Positions 19,738 through 28,266 of a stretch of 64,000 nucleotides of DNA are shown here, piece after piece. The notes beneath the pieces are model-generated. The model saw only the letters and a program-made list of their open reading frames with translations, was not told the origin of the DNA and ran no database searches. This DNA is from an uncultured Acetatifactor sp. (lineage in GTDB: Bacteria; Bacillota; Clostridia; Lachnospirales; Lachnospiraceae). Position 1 is the stretch's first letter. The number at the start of each line of letters is the position of its first letter. Both the position numbers and the translations under genes were made by a program. Where the stretch lies: positions 38,773-102,772 of the forward strand of contig CAJTXE010000009.1 of the NCBI GenBank assembly GCA_910580225.1, given 5' to 3'.

Positions 19738-19787
19738 CCAAAAAAAGTCAGAGGAAATACTGTTTTCCAACAGCATTTCCTCTGACT
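19738..19787 (-). terminator. Rho-independent terminator of the transglutaminase-like gene
   Basis: A near-perfect hairpin with arms 19746-19764 and 19769-19787 has one mismatch. On the minus strand it is followed by seven T residues. It separates the gene at 19804 from spoIIIA. Confidence 0.85.
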
Positions 19788-19803
19788 TTACTAAAAAATC
19801 TCC

Positions 19804-21570
19804 TCAATATGTGTACACATTGTGATACAGTCTGTAATATCCGCCTCCCAGGCTTTGAGCCTGCAGATTGATAACAAACGACTCCGCCCCCATCTCCTTC
19901 AGCGCACCTTCCACATATCCTTTCCAATACTCTCCGCTGTTGTATGCCTGCTCAACGGAATTCCATAAATCCTCTGGGATAACATTGATAAACTGTTTGT
20001 CTCCGATTCCCGCTTCCTGCAGCAATTTGCCGCAATCCTCGTAGTATTCCTTTATCGTAGCCCGGATATCTTCCTCCGTGATGCCCGCTGTTTCCAGTGC
20101 CTCCTGCCGCTTTTCCTCTTCGCTCATTTCCACATCAAGATCTGCTCCTGTCTTGCTCTTCCAGGTCAAAGGTTCCATAGGGGTCGGGTTAATCAACTCC
20201 GCCATACCACCTTGAACATCTTCTGTCTCCTGGCCATCTCCGGTATCCGGAGTATCTCCGTTTTCTCCTGCACCGGAAGAACTGTCGTTATTCTGGTCTG
20301 AGAAGCCTTCACGATCCGACACACAGGCCGGCAGATAGACAGCAAGTCCCGTCCGCATATGAGTCATACCGAATTGCCTGTCTGACCGATTAAAATAATC
20401 GTAGGTAGAAGGCTCTGTGTCATCCCAGGTAACATCCACATTGTGGTACCCACCGCCCAGTTTAATAATATTCCATGCGTGATCTTCTCCTGCAAAGCCG
20501 GTACAATAATAACAGGGAATCCCAAGCTGCTGCATCAGGTACTGAAACGCCCGGGCATAACCGGCACAGACGCTCTGGCCCTTGACCAATGCACTGTAGG
20601 CACTCTGATTCATGGGCGCATTTATAACATACTCTACCGACTGCATCAGCCTGTCATGAACATATTGTTCTTTTTCCGTTTCACTGCCCAATGCTCTGGC
20701 ACCTGCCAGAATTTCCTCTGCCCGACCCTCAAATTCTCCTCTGGTCTGCTCCAGATTTTCTGCCGTCTCATTATATTTCAAAGTGATCTCCACACATCTG
20801 CCATCGCGCAAATATTTGCAGTAATATCCTGTTTCCAGCCAGAACAGCTCCGGATGATCATTGTAAACCGCCTCAAATACAGTCTTCAGCTGATTTACAT
20901 TCACCTCTGCCACCGGTGCAAAACTTTGCACCATATCCATCGCGTTTGCATAAATCTGACTGTACAGCGCCTGCATATCTGTTTCCAGCATGGCGTAATA
21001 AGGATAAAATTCCGCATCAAAACTTAGCTCACTGCCGATATTTCCCGCAGAGTCTGTCAGATTATCCGCCTCTTCCGGAAGAATCTGCTCCCCTTCATCC
21101 TGAACCGGCTCATAACCAGTCCGGCCGCTGACAGAAGCCGGTGTCTTGATCGCCTGGCTGTCAGGAGGCTCATATCCCACCTGATCTCCGTCCCGTATCC
21201 AGTCCGCATTAATTCCAGGCTGGGCTATACCGCCCTGTTCACCATTGGATCCAACCTCCGGAGAATTTCCATCTGCACCGCCCTGTCCGTCTGTCATTCC
21301 GGCCAAACCGGGAATCTTCTCCCCGCCGATACCGTCAGGCTGTTCCGGCACTTCTTCCCTGCCGCCGATGACAGCGGGCGTCTGTTCCTCCCCAAATGAC
21401 AAGTCTCCTCCAGCATGGTCATTTCCTCCCGCCTGGGATGATGTAAGATTCTCCACCTTCTCTGCCAACATTTCAGTCAAAGAAGGTGTCAGGGCACATA
21501 CAAGCACACCGATACACAGTATCATAATCAACGACATAAGAAAGAAAAAAATGGTTTTTAATATTTTCAT
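19804..21570 (-). CDS. membrane-anchored transglutaminase-like protein with disordered stalk
   Basis: The protein of 588 residues has an N-terminal membrane helix (about residues 4-27), a long Gly/Glu/Pro-rich disordered stalk (40-180), and a transglutaminase-like domain with Cys335 (VCAGYAR), His364 (DHAWN) and Asp379 (VDVTWDD). A further acidic linker and a C-terminal helical domain of about 130 residues follow. It is presumably outside the membrane and acts on wall or protein substrates that are not known. GTG at 21579 and ATG at 21570 are both possible starts, neither with a clear ribosome site. It ends at its own terminator. Confidence 0.78.
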   Translation of the reverse strand: MKILKTIFFFLMSLIMILCIGVLVCALTPSLTEMLAEKVENLTSSQAGGNDHAGGDLSFGEEQTPAVIGGREEVPEQPDGIGGEKIPGLAGMTDGQGGADGNSPEVGSNGEQGGIAQPGINADWIRDGDQVGYEPPDSQAIKTPASVSGRTGYEPVQDEGEQILPEEADNLTDSAGNIGSELSFDAEFYPYYAMLETDMQALYSQIYANAMDMVQSFAPVAEVNVNQLKTVFEAVYNDHPELFWLETGYYCKYLRDGRCVEITLKYNETAENLEQTRGEFEGRAEEILAGARALGSETEKEQYVHDRLMQSVEYVINAPMNQSAYSALVKGQSVCAGYARAFQYLMQQLGIPCYYCTGFAGEDHAWNIIKLGGGYHNVDVTWDDTEPSTYDYFNRSDRQFGMTHMRTGLAVYLPACVSDREGFSDQNNDSSSGAGENGDTPDTGDGQETEDVQGGMAELINPTPMEPLTWKSKTGADLDVEMSEEEKRQEALETAGITEEDIRATIKEYYEDCGKLLQEAGIGDKQFINVIPEDLWNSVEQAYNSGEYWKGYVEGALKEMGAESFVINLQAQSLGGGYYRLYHNVYTY

Positions 21571-21792
21571 AGCAATCACACATTCTGCCGGAAACGCCAG
21601 CCTGTTATTTTATATTCTGAAATACGCTCTTCTTTTATTCTGCCAGAACATCTCCGCTTCGGAACCCTTTCTGCCGGAATCTGGTCATATTATATCAAAA
21701 ACAGCAAAATCTGTAAATCACTCTGTGTTATTTTCATTGTCCTGTCATATATTTTCTGATAGCCTTCCGGATATCCTCCATGTATTAACAGT

Positions 21793-21835
21793 AAAAATCC
21801 GTCCCGGCCTTTATGAATAAAGCCCCTGGACGGAT
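21793..21835 (-). terminator. terminator of the citrate synthase gene
   Basis: Inverted arms ATCCGTCC (21797-21804) and GGACGGAT (21828-21835) are extended inward by GGCCTTTAT/ATAAAGCCC with one mismatch. On the minus strand a run of five T follows. It lies just after the stop of the gene at 21847. Confidence 0.8.
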
Positions 21836-21846
21836 CCTGTTTTTTC

Positions 21847-23196
21847 TTATCTGTTCTCCATCGGTATATATTCTTCCTGCTTCTGCATGACACTTTTGTA
21901 GGCAGGTCGTATGATCTTGTCCATGTTAATCAGTTCTTCGATTCTATGGGCGCTCCAGCCCACAATCCTGGCAATGGCGAAAATAGGAGTAAACATTTCC
22001 AACGGAATCTCCAACATGCTGTATACAAATCCACTGTAAAAGTCTACATTAGCGCTTACACCCTTATAAATACGTGCCTTCTCCGCGATAACCTGGGGAG
22101 CCATCCGTTCAATCATGGAATACAGAGCAAAATCCTTCTGCCTGCCCTTAGCGGATGCCAGCATTTCCACAAAGCCCTTGAACACCTGTGCTCTGGGGTC
22201 GGAAAGTGAATACACCGCATGGCCCATACCGTAGATCAACCCTTTTCTGTCGAAGGCTTCCCTGTTCAGGATTTTCTTCAGATAAGCCCGGACAGCATCC
22301 TCGTCCGCCCAGTCGGACACATTGCTCTCGATATCCCGCATCATCTCCACTACCTTAATGTTGGCGCCGCCATGCTTCGGTCCCTTCAAAGAAGACAGAG
22401 CCGCTGCAATCACGGAATAGGTATCGGAACCGGAAGACGTGACCACACGGGTGGTAAAGGTAGAGTTGTTGCCGCCGCCGTGCTCCATGTGCAGAACCAG
22501 AGCAATATCCAGTACCTTGGCCTCCAGCTCCGTATACTCCTTGTCGGGCCGCAGCATCATCAACAAATTTTCCGCCGTGGACAGCTTCTTGGAAGGACGG
22601 TGTATGTACATGCTCTCGTCATTCTGATAATGATTATACGCATGGTAGGCATAGACAGCCAGCATGGGGAATACCCCAATGAGGCTCATGCACTGCCGCA
22701 GCACATTCTCAATTGTAGTATCACTGCAGTTTCTGTCATAGGAAGCCAGCGTCAGCACACTTCTGGTCAGGGAATTCATGATATCGTTGCTGGGGGCCTT
22801 CATAATGACATCCCTGGTAAAATTGGTGGGCAGTGTCCTGTTGGCTGCCAGGATTTCACGGAACTGCTTCAGCGCCTTTGCATCCGGCAGCTTTCCAAAT
22901 AACAGCAGATAGGATATCTCCTCGAATCCAAATCCTGTCTCCCGGAACCCCTTTACCAGTTCGATGCAGTCATAACCCCGGTACCACAATTTACCCTCGC
23001 AGGGCGTCTTCACACCATCTACCATCTGAAAAGCGTCTATTCTGGAAACATTGGTCAGTCCTGTGACCACACCGTTTCCGTTCTTGTCACGCAGCCCTCT
23101 CTGAACCTCATATTTGTCGAACATCTCCGGCTCCAAATGGTCGGCCTCTCTGCATAACTGTGCATAATCATTCAAAAACAACTCTTTTTTCTTCAA
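21847..23196 (-). CDS. gltA: citrate synthase family protein
   Basis: Citrate synthase joins oxaloacetate and acetyl-CoA, and in anaerobes it mainly feeds glutamate synthesis. The 449-residue protein has the active-site segments LHMEHGGGNNSTFT, GPKHGGANIKV, GMGHAVY (histidine near the C-terminal third) and ANVDFYSGFVYSMLEIP with the catalytic Asp. The N-terminal extension of about 60 residues is seen in related Clostridia enzymes. The start is TTG at 23196 with AGGAGG nine bases upstream. A 2-methylcitrate synthase role cannot be excluded and would matter if propionyl-CoA forms. It is monocistronic with its own promoter and terminator. Confidence 0.9.
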   Translation of the reverse strand: MKKKELFLNDYAQLCREADHLEPEMFDKYEVQRGLRDKNGNGVVTGLTNVSRIDAFQMVDGVKTPCEGKLWYRGYDCIELVKGFRETGFGFEEISYLLLFGKLPDAKALKQFREILAANRTLPTNFTRDVIMKAPSNDIMNSLTRSVLTLASYDRNCSDTTIENVLRQCMSLIGVFPMLAVYAYHAYNHYQNDESMYIHRPSKKLSTAENLLMMLRPDKEYTELEAKVLDIALVLHMEHGGGNNSTFTTRVVTSSGSDTYSVIAAALSSLKGPKHGGANIKVVEMMRDIESNVSDWADEDAVRAYLKKILNREAFDRKGLIYGMGHAVYSLSDPRAQVFKGFVEMLASAKGRQKDFALYSMIERMAPQVIAEKARIYKGVSANVDFYSGFVYSMLEIPLEMFTPIFAIARIVGWSAHRIEELINMDKIIRPAYKSVMQKQEEYIPMENR

Positions 23197-23543
23197 TAAA
23201 CAGTCCTCCTAACTTCTTGTAACCCATTTCCTACAGATACCATTTTGTCAAATCAAAATAAGTCTTAATGGTATTCTATCGTTTTTCCATGCTTTCTGTC
23301 AATAAAAATTACAGAAAACTTTTCCTGGCTTCCCAAAGATTTGTGGAATTGCACCAAAACTTCACCTTTTGGAGCTGAAAAACTTACCCCGGATGCCATA
23401 CATAAAGGCATGCCCCTGAGGACACGCCTGTCGAATACTCTGTATAAAGAGTGTTATCTATACACTTCCGCCCCTCATTCATCTTCGCTCCCACGACTTT
23501 CAAAAGCAAAACTGCATCCCTGATAAAACATATGCCAATAAGA
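23197..23543 (-). promoter_or_regulatory. intergenic space with the citrate synthase promoter
   Basis: On the minus strand TTGACA (23297-23302) and TAGAAT (23273-23278), 18 bases apart, form a SigA-type promoter for the citrate synthase, leaving a leader of about 70 bases. The part from 23303 to 23543 holds no gene I can support. A weak hairpin near 23438-23458 is not followed by T residues on the minus strand, so I see no clear terminator for the BMC operon here. Confidence 0.6.
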
Positions 23544-23909
23544 TTACAAGAGATAAGTCGGAAGTTGCTGTCCAATTCTGTAAGTTTTACAGCTGCCCGT
23601 ATCTTTTCCCTTTTGATCAGAGCACTTATCGGCGGCTTTTCCCGAATCTGCTTTTTCCGTTCTATCTGCTGCTTCCGTCTCTGATTCTGCACTTTTGGGC
23701 GTCATTCGTGTCCTCGACCTGCCTGGCGCTGTCTTTGTCACAGACGCTGCCTCTTGTGACATTCCCTCTGCCTGCGCTGCCGTCTCGCTCCCGGCTTCCG
23801 GCTCCGCCTTTACGGACCCGTTCTCCTCTGCCTTGGGAAGCGCCGTCTTATTTTCCTTCTTTCCGGCCGTCCTGGCTGCTCTTTTAATGCTGCCTGCTCC
23901 TACGGACAT
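23544..23909 (-). CDS. small disordered protein downstream of ParA (candidate ParA partner)
   Basis: This 121-residue protein is not recognised. The ATG at 23909 lies inside the last codons of parA and has a very good AAAGGAGG ribosome site nine bases upstream, so it is probably translated. The N-terminus (MSVGAGSIKRAARTAGKK) is basic. Residues 20-105 are low complexity, rich in Ala, Glu, Lys, Ser and Thr, and probably disordered. A short C-terminal tail (YRIGQQLPTYLL) is hydrophobic. Small charged disordered proteins with a basic N-terminus are typical partners of ParA-type ATPases (ParB N-termini, McdB). A cargo-adaptor role between ParA and the microcompartment is inference only. Confidence 0.6.
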   Translation of the reverse strand: MSVGAGSIKRAARTAGKKENKTALPKAEENGSVKAEPEAGSETAAQAEGMSQEAASVTKTAPGRSRTRMTPKSAESETEAADRTEKADSGKAADKCSDQKGKDTGSCKTYRIGQQLPTYLL

Positions 23910-24705
23910 ATTTCTCTACCTCCTTTGCCAGTTCCCTGTATTCTCCGGCGCTTCTGGCCGATTTCTTATATGCCCCGACGGGCCTGGAATTGTCCTGCGC
24001 CCATTCGATCTCGCTGTCCACCCGGATAATGGTATCAAAAACCCTTACTTCCTGAAACTCCTGCAGAACTCCCAATGTCTGCCTGCCGTAATTTTTTCTG
24101 GCATCCATCTTGGTGATCACCACCCCCAGAAGGGTCAGGGTAGGCGCCTGTTCCTTCATGTCTTCCAGAAAATCAAACATATTTGCCACACCGAAGAGTC
24201 CCCAGGGACTAGCCTCCACGGGTATCACACAGAAGTCCGACGCGCAAAGGATGTTCATCACCCAACCTCCCAGGGTGGGCGGCGCATCTATCAGAATATA
24301 GTCATATTCTGCACTGTTTTTCAGTTTTTCCAGGCATTTTGTAAGAATCTGTTCCCGCTGAAGACGTGCATAAAGCTCGTATTCCACCCCGCTCATCAGC
24401 ATGGAGGAAGGTACCAGGTCCAGGTTTTCATAGGCGGTAGAGACTACATAGTCCGTCAGGTCCGCCTCCTGCCGAAGGGCCGTATATATGTTTTTGTCTC
24501 CGGAGGCAAAATCCAGAACCTTGTCTTCCGCAAAATAAGAAAGGGTCAGGTTCATCTGCATATCGCCGTCCAGAAGCAATACCTTTCTGCCAAGGCAGGA
24601 AAGGGAATAGCCCACGTTGGCACAGGTAGTTGTCTTGCCGCTGCCGCCCTTGTTGTTCACAAAAGCGATGGTTTTTGTCTGTTTTTCAGATTTCTTCCCT
24701 GCCAT
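23884..24705 (-). CDS. ParA/Soj-type ATPase encoded at the end of the BMC operon
   Basis: ParA-type ATPases form dynamic gradients on the nucleoid and position plasmids, chromosomes or organelles. The 273-residue protein has the deviant Walker A KGGSGKTT at residues 19-26 with signature Lys19, the Walker A' DGDMQMNLT (46-54) and Walker B YILIDAPP. The gene overlaps deoR by 20 bases and the next small gene by 26, so all three belong to one transcript with the BMC genes. No parS-like sites or ParB are seen. McdA, the carboxysome-positioning ATPase, belongs to this family. Chromosomal Soj is usually beside spo0J/ParB, which is absent here. Confidence 0.93.
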   Translation of the reverse strand: MAGKKSEKQTKTIAFVNNKGGSGKTTTCANVGYSLSCLGRKVLLLDGDMQMNLTLSYFAEDKVLDFASGDKNIYTALRQEADLTDYVVSTAYENLDLVPSSMLMSGVEYELYARLQREQILTKCLEKLKNSAEYDYILIDAPPTLGGWVMNILCASDFCVIPVEASPWGLFGVANMFDFLEDMKEQAPTLTLLGVVITKMDARKNYGRQTLGVLQEFQEVRVFDTIIRVDSEIEWAQDNSRPVGAYKKSARSAGEYRELAKEVEKYVRRSRQH

Positions 24706-25459
24706 AGAGACACTCTATCCCCTTTTCTTCAAAATAGTCCATCCATTCCCGGCCGGGCCGCACATCCGTCACCACCATGTCCACCGCATACAGTTCACAG
24801 ATCCGGGAAAAAGCCACATTTCCGAATTTGGTATGGTCCGCTGCAACAATCCGCTGCTTGGCAGACCGCAGCATTGCCTGCTTCACCTGGGAAAGCGCCT
24901 CGTTGGCGTCGGTTACTCCCTTATTCAGGTCAATGCCCTTGCAGGATATAATGGCCTTGTCCGCATAGAAGGAGCTGATCATATCCGCCGCTCGGGAACC
25001 CACCAGAGTCAGGTAATTTTCCCGAAGCACGCCTCCGGTGCAGATGATATCCCATCCGCTGACATCGGAAAGCTCGATCAGTACTTCAATGGAACTGGTG
25101 ATCACAGTCAGCTTTTTCCGGGTTTTCAGGGCTTTCACAATGGCCACCGCCGTGGTACTGGGATCTACGATGATATGTTCGTCTTCCTTCACCAGGCTGC
25201 CGATGAGGTCCGCAATCTCCTGCTTCCCCTTGATATTGCGGTTTTTGCGGACATTAAAGGGCATGTCCAGGGCCGAATTCTCGTTCAGCACAGCCCCGCC
25301 GTAGCTCTTGATTGCCAGGCCCTGCCGGTCCAGTTTATCCAGGTCCCGGCGGATCGTTTCCTCTGACACGTCAAAAAGGGCGCTCAACTCGCTGACCACC
25401 ACCTTGCGCTCATCCTGCAGTTTTTCCAAAATCATATTTCTGCGCTCTACTGCCAGCAT
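24686..25459 (-). CDS. DeoR-family transcriptional regulator
   Basis: DeoR proteins pair an N-terminal helix-turn-helix with a sugar-phosphate sensor domain and usually repress sugar operons. The 257-residue protein has the HTH segment VVVSELSALFDVSEETIRRDL (about residues 18-38) and a DeoR sensor with the conserved IIVDPSTT and ITSSIEV segments. The ATG at 25459 gives the usual MLAVERRNMIL start. A TTG at 25495 lacks a ribosome site. It follows pduT and overlaps parA, so it probably controls this BMC operon, perhaps through fuculose or rhamnulose 1-phosphate, which is inference. Confidence 0.92.
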   Translation of the reverse strand: MLAVERRNMILEKLQDERKVVVSELSALFDVSEETIRRDLDKLDRQGLAIKSYGGAVLNENSALDMPFNVRKNRNIKGKQEIADLIGSLVKEDEHIIVDPSTTAVAIVKALKTRKKLTVITSSIEVLIELSDVSGWDIICTGGVLRENYLTLVGSRAADMISSFYADKAIISCKGIDLNKGVTDANEALSQVKQAMLRSAKQRIVAADHTKFGNVAFSRICELYAVDMVVTDVRPGREWMDYFEEKGIECLYGREEI

Positions 25460-25574
25460 ACCCGTCTCACTCCCCGCCTCTTTTCTCTTTAGCAATCCGT
25501 TTTAATTATTAAAATCCAGGTCCTTTCGTTTGCCGTCCACGCGTCCCCTGCGCCGCCTTTACATATACCCTTCC

Positions 25575-26123
25575 CTACAAAATCGACTTGCAGATCTGGG
25601 GATCCGGATGGGCTATCACCGTGGAATCAAGGAACATGCCGCTTTCGGACACACTGGCTCTCGCTTTCGAAATGGCAGCCTCCACAGCGGATACCTCGCC
25701 GCACAGGAACACATAGGATTTTCCGCACATGCCTTTGGCGATCCGCAGCTCGATCAGCTCCACATCCGCCGTCTTGGCCGCCACATCCGCCGCAACGATG
25801 ATAGCCGCAGCGTCAAAGGTCTCCAAAATCCCCAGGGAACTGATATGCTCCACATGGGTGGTTCCGTAGATTGCGGGGAAAATGCCCTCGTGGGGGTTTC
25901 CCAGAACAAAGCTGTCAATCAGGTTCTCCCCATATCGTACCTTTGCCGTCTCCACGGCGGCATCCACCGCGCTCAAATCTCCGGTGATCAGAGCGATGTA
26001 TTTGCCGGGGCATACGGTCTGGGCTTCCACCAGTTCCACAGCCGCCGTTTTTACCATGGCATCCGCCGCCGTCACTCCGGCAGATACCGTCTTAAATTCT
26101 ATCATGCCCAAAGCCTTGCCCAT
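25575..26123 (-). CDS. pduT: tandem-domain BMC shell protein, PduT-like with cluster-binding Cys38
   Basis: This is a trimeric shell protein with two BMC domains (residues 4-85 and 96-175). Cys38 sits in the sequence VCPGKYI, at the place where PduT binds a [4Fe-4S] cluster at the trimer pore. That position is visible in the sequence, and the cluster follows from family knowledge. The second domain has MCGKSYVF at the matching site. PduT is thought to work with PduS in moving electrons across the shell, and a PduS-type gene lies 670 bases upstream. AGGAGG precedes the ATG. Confidence 0.92.
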   Translation of the reverse strand: MGKALGMIEFKTVSAGVTAADAMVKTAAVELVEAQTVCPGKYIALITGDLSAVDAAVETAKVRYGENLIDSFVLGNPHEGIFPAIYGTTHVEHISSLGILETFDAAAIIVAADVAAKTADVELIELRIAKGMCGKSYVFLCGEVSAVEAAISKARASVSESGMFLDSTVIAHPDPQICKSIL

Positions 26124-26135
26124 GGGTGTACCTCC

Positions 26136-26283
26136 TATTCCAGTTCCGCATAAATTCCCTTCCGTACCTATAACTTCAGAGAATATACGCCCGCAAAGGC
26201 AACGTCCGTATATTCTCTGGGCACGGACGGGAACTTATGCTGTTATTCCAGTTCCGCATAAATTCCCTTCCGTACCTATAACT
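26136..26283. repeat. two copies of a 40-bp direct repeat with a long hairpin between
   Basis: The 40-base unit starting TATTCCAGTTCCGCATAAAT occurs at 26136-26175 and 26244-26283, apparently identical. Between them lies a perfect 13-bp inverted repeat (26177-26189 with 26207-26219), flanked by an outer imperfect arm pair (26155-26165 with 26223-26233). Together this is a cruciform of about 80 bases between pduT and the next gene. Confidence 0.8.
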
Positions 26284-26290
26284 ATGCTGT

Positions 26291-26337
26291 TATTCCAGTT
26301 CCGCAGATGTTACGGCCCTGCATACGTTTCCTTACTT
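26291..26337. repeat. 47-bp repeat flanking the small membrane gene, copy 1
   Basis: The unit starts with the same TATTCCAGTTCCGCA as the 40-bp repeats but continues differently (ATGTTACGGCCCTG). A second copy with three base changes lies at 26711-26757. The two copies bracket the AT-rich gene at 26357-26563. Confidence 0.75.
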
Positions 26338-26356
26338 CCTTTTCGGAAAGATGTTC

Positions 26357-26563
26357 CTACTGCATCATCCGTTGTTTTCTATCTATATACAGCTTATAAA
26401 AAGTACAAATTATGTTGATAGTCAAACATATTCCCAACATGACTGCTTCTATTATCATGTTATCCGGATTCATATGTCCATGCACTTCAAATCCTAACAA
26501 AACCACAACAAAGAATTCAACGATAAGCACAAGAATTTGAATCCATAAGACAGCTTTTTTCAT
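26357..26563 (-). CDS. small two-helix membrane protein, unknown
   Basis: The 68-residue protein has two predicted membrane helices (about residues 5-26 and 37-57) and a basic C-terminal tail (KLYIDRKQRMMQ). GGAGG lies six bases before the ATG. Its base composition is clearly more AT-rich than the BMC genes on both sides, and 47-bp repeats flank it, so it may be a later insertion into the operon. I do not recognise a family. A role in the compartment is not shown. Confidence 0.6.
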   Translation of the reverse strand: MKKAVLWIQILVLIVEFFVVVLLGFEVHGHMNPDNMIIEAVMLGICLTINIICTFYKLYIDRKQRMMQ

Positions 26564-26710
26564 TTCTTACCTCCAAAATTTGTGCATTACGTGGCATCAT
26601 TCCAGAAACATCATTCTGAAAAGGTATTTTTCCTACCAATTTCACCAGGGAATCCTCAAACATAATATATCATCCGTATATCCTACGGATATGTGCGGGG
26701 ACTCATGCCG

Positions 26711-26757
26711 TATTCCAGTTCCGCAGGTGTTACGGTCCTGCATGCGTTTCCTTACTT
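26711..26757. repeat. 47-bp repeat flanking the small membrane gene, copy 2
   Basis: This copy matches 26291-26337 at 44 of 47 positions. It lies just upstream of the gene at 26357 and downstream of pduS in the direction of transcription. Confidence 0.75.
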
Positions 26758-26794
26758 AAACGTATATACAGAAAGAATTCAAAAAAGCGTCTGT

Positions 26795-28138
26795 CTACTG
26801 CCGCACAATCGTAATATATTTCTCCGTCACTTCCTGTACAATGCCGTCCACGGAGGCATGAATGCCTACGCTCAATCCTTCCGCCGGCCGGGCAATGCAG
26901 TCTCCCTTTCTGACTTCTGCCCCCTTTTCCACCACAGGAACCGCCGGGGCGCCGATATGCTGACTTAGAAGCAGTTTCACTTTATGAATCAGATTTTCTT
27001 TTTCCCAGTAACCGTCCTCCTGCAGTGGCGCGTCCACATTGTATTTGGAGAGTCCCAGCCGTGCCTCCAGTCTCTCCTCCGGAGCCTTGCGGTAATCCCT
27101 GCCCTTGTTCACGGGAGCAGGCTTTACGTCCTGCGGCACCTTTACCCCTGCCTTGCGCAGTCCCAGTTTGTAATCGGCGATCAGGCTTCTGGGCGCCAGT
27201 CCCTGGGGACAGGAGAAATTCTCGCACAAACCGCATGAGCTGCAGAAAAAGGTGTTCAAAAATACATTGGTATCCTGAAAATCTTTGTTGGCCGCGCTGC
27301 GCATAAATTTATGGGGTTCGATGGGGTGCCCCAGGGCATGGCGGGGGCAGAGACTGGTGCAGGTCTCGCACTGGCAGCAGGCGGAGGCCGCACGTTTCAG
27401 GTCAATGGCCGCGTTCCTGTTTTTGCGCTGAATCAGGCTGTGGCTTTTGTCCAGGACAATCACCGCATTGGTAGTCTTGGTCACCACGTCAGTCTCCTCC
27501 TGCAGGTTTCCCATCATGGGACCGCCCACAAGGTAGGCCGGATTTTTCACCAGGATCTCTCCTGCATGAGCCACCACATCCCGAATGGAGGCGCCGATTG
27601 GCACCCGCACCGTTACGGGATGGGATACTTCCCCTACCACGCTCACCAGTTTGTCTGCCACAGGAATCTGTTTTTCCAGGGCACGGCAGACATTATAGAC
27701 CGTCTCCACATTGAAAACGGCTACCCCTTCCTCTATGGGAAGCCCGCCGGGCCGGATAACCCTTCCCGTGGCTTCGTAGATCAGCACCACTTCATCCCCC
27801 ATGGGATAGGCACTGTCCAACAGCTGCACCCGCATATGGGGGTATCTGTCTATGTATCGTTCAATCGCCTTTACGGCGGACTTGTATTCTCTCTTAATGC
27901 CGATGACGGCTTCCCCTGCTCCCACAGCCCGGGCCATTCCGTCAAAGGTTCTCAAAATCTCTTCCGCGCACTGTTCCATCAGCTGCCGGTGAAGCTTCAG
28001 CAGCGGTTCGCACTCTGCGCAGTTCATCAATATAACTTCCGCTCTCTCATCCAGTTTCGCATAAGTGGGAAAGCCTGCGCCTCCCGCGCCGACTATGCCG
28101 CTTTCCCGCAAAACCTGCTTCAATGCCTGCATCTCCAT
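26795..28138 (-). CDS. pduS: PduS/RnfC-like flavin and iron-sulfur oxidoreductase
   Basis: PduS-type proteins are NADH-oxidising flavoproteins with two [4Fe-4S] clusters, related to RnfC and complex I NuoF. The 447-residue protein has the N-terminal GAGGAGFPTYAKL nucleotide region and MNCAECEPLL, an SLBB-type middle, and two ferredoxin-like motifs: C254-x2-C257-x2-C260-x3-C264 and C299-x2-C302-x2-C305-x4-C310. The C-terminal part is a barrel-like domain. In B12-dependent compartments PduS reduces cobalamin. No B12 enzyme is present here, so it may instead regenerate NAD+ or move electrons through PduT. The upstream gene encodes the vertex protein. Confidence 0.92.
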   Translation of the reverse strand: MEMQALKQVLRESGIVGAGGAGFPTYAKLDERAEVILMNCAECEPLLKLHRQLMEQCAEEILRTFDGMARAVGAGEAVIGIKREYKSAVKAIERYIDRYPHMRVQLLDSAYPMGDEVVLIYEATGRVIRPGGLPIEEGVAVFNVETVYNVCRALEKQIPVADKLVSVVGEVSHPVTVRVPIGASIRDVVAHAGEILVKNPAYLVGGPMMGNLQEETDVVTKTTNAVIVLDKSHSLIQRKNRNAAIDLKRAASACCQCETCTSLCPRHALGHPIEPHKFMRSAANKDFQDTNVFLNTFFCSSCGLCENFSCPQGLAPRSLIADYKLGLRKAGVKVPQDVKPAPVNKGRDYRKAPEERLEARLGLSKYNVDAPLQEDGYWEKENLIHKVKLLLSQHIGAPAVPVVEKGAEVRKGDCIARPAEGLSVGIHASVDGIVQEVTEKYITIVRQ

Positions 28139-28266
28139 ATCATATTCTCCAAAATGATCATTTCGGCAGCCGCTCTGTCCATTGATACTGCCGGGCAGCT
28201 GTCCCGATTGGCAGCCCGGAATTACCTTTCTGTCATATAATAAAGGCCGGAATGCCGTCTATACCC

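Noticed and set aside
23438..23460. Terminator of the BMC operon
   Set aside because: The hairpin is short and not followed by T residues on the minus strand.
23884..24705. Chromosome-partition Soj of the oriC region
   Set aside because: No ParB/spo0J, gid or rnpA genes are nearby, and the gene is fused by overlap to the BMC operon.
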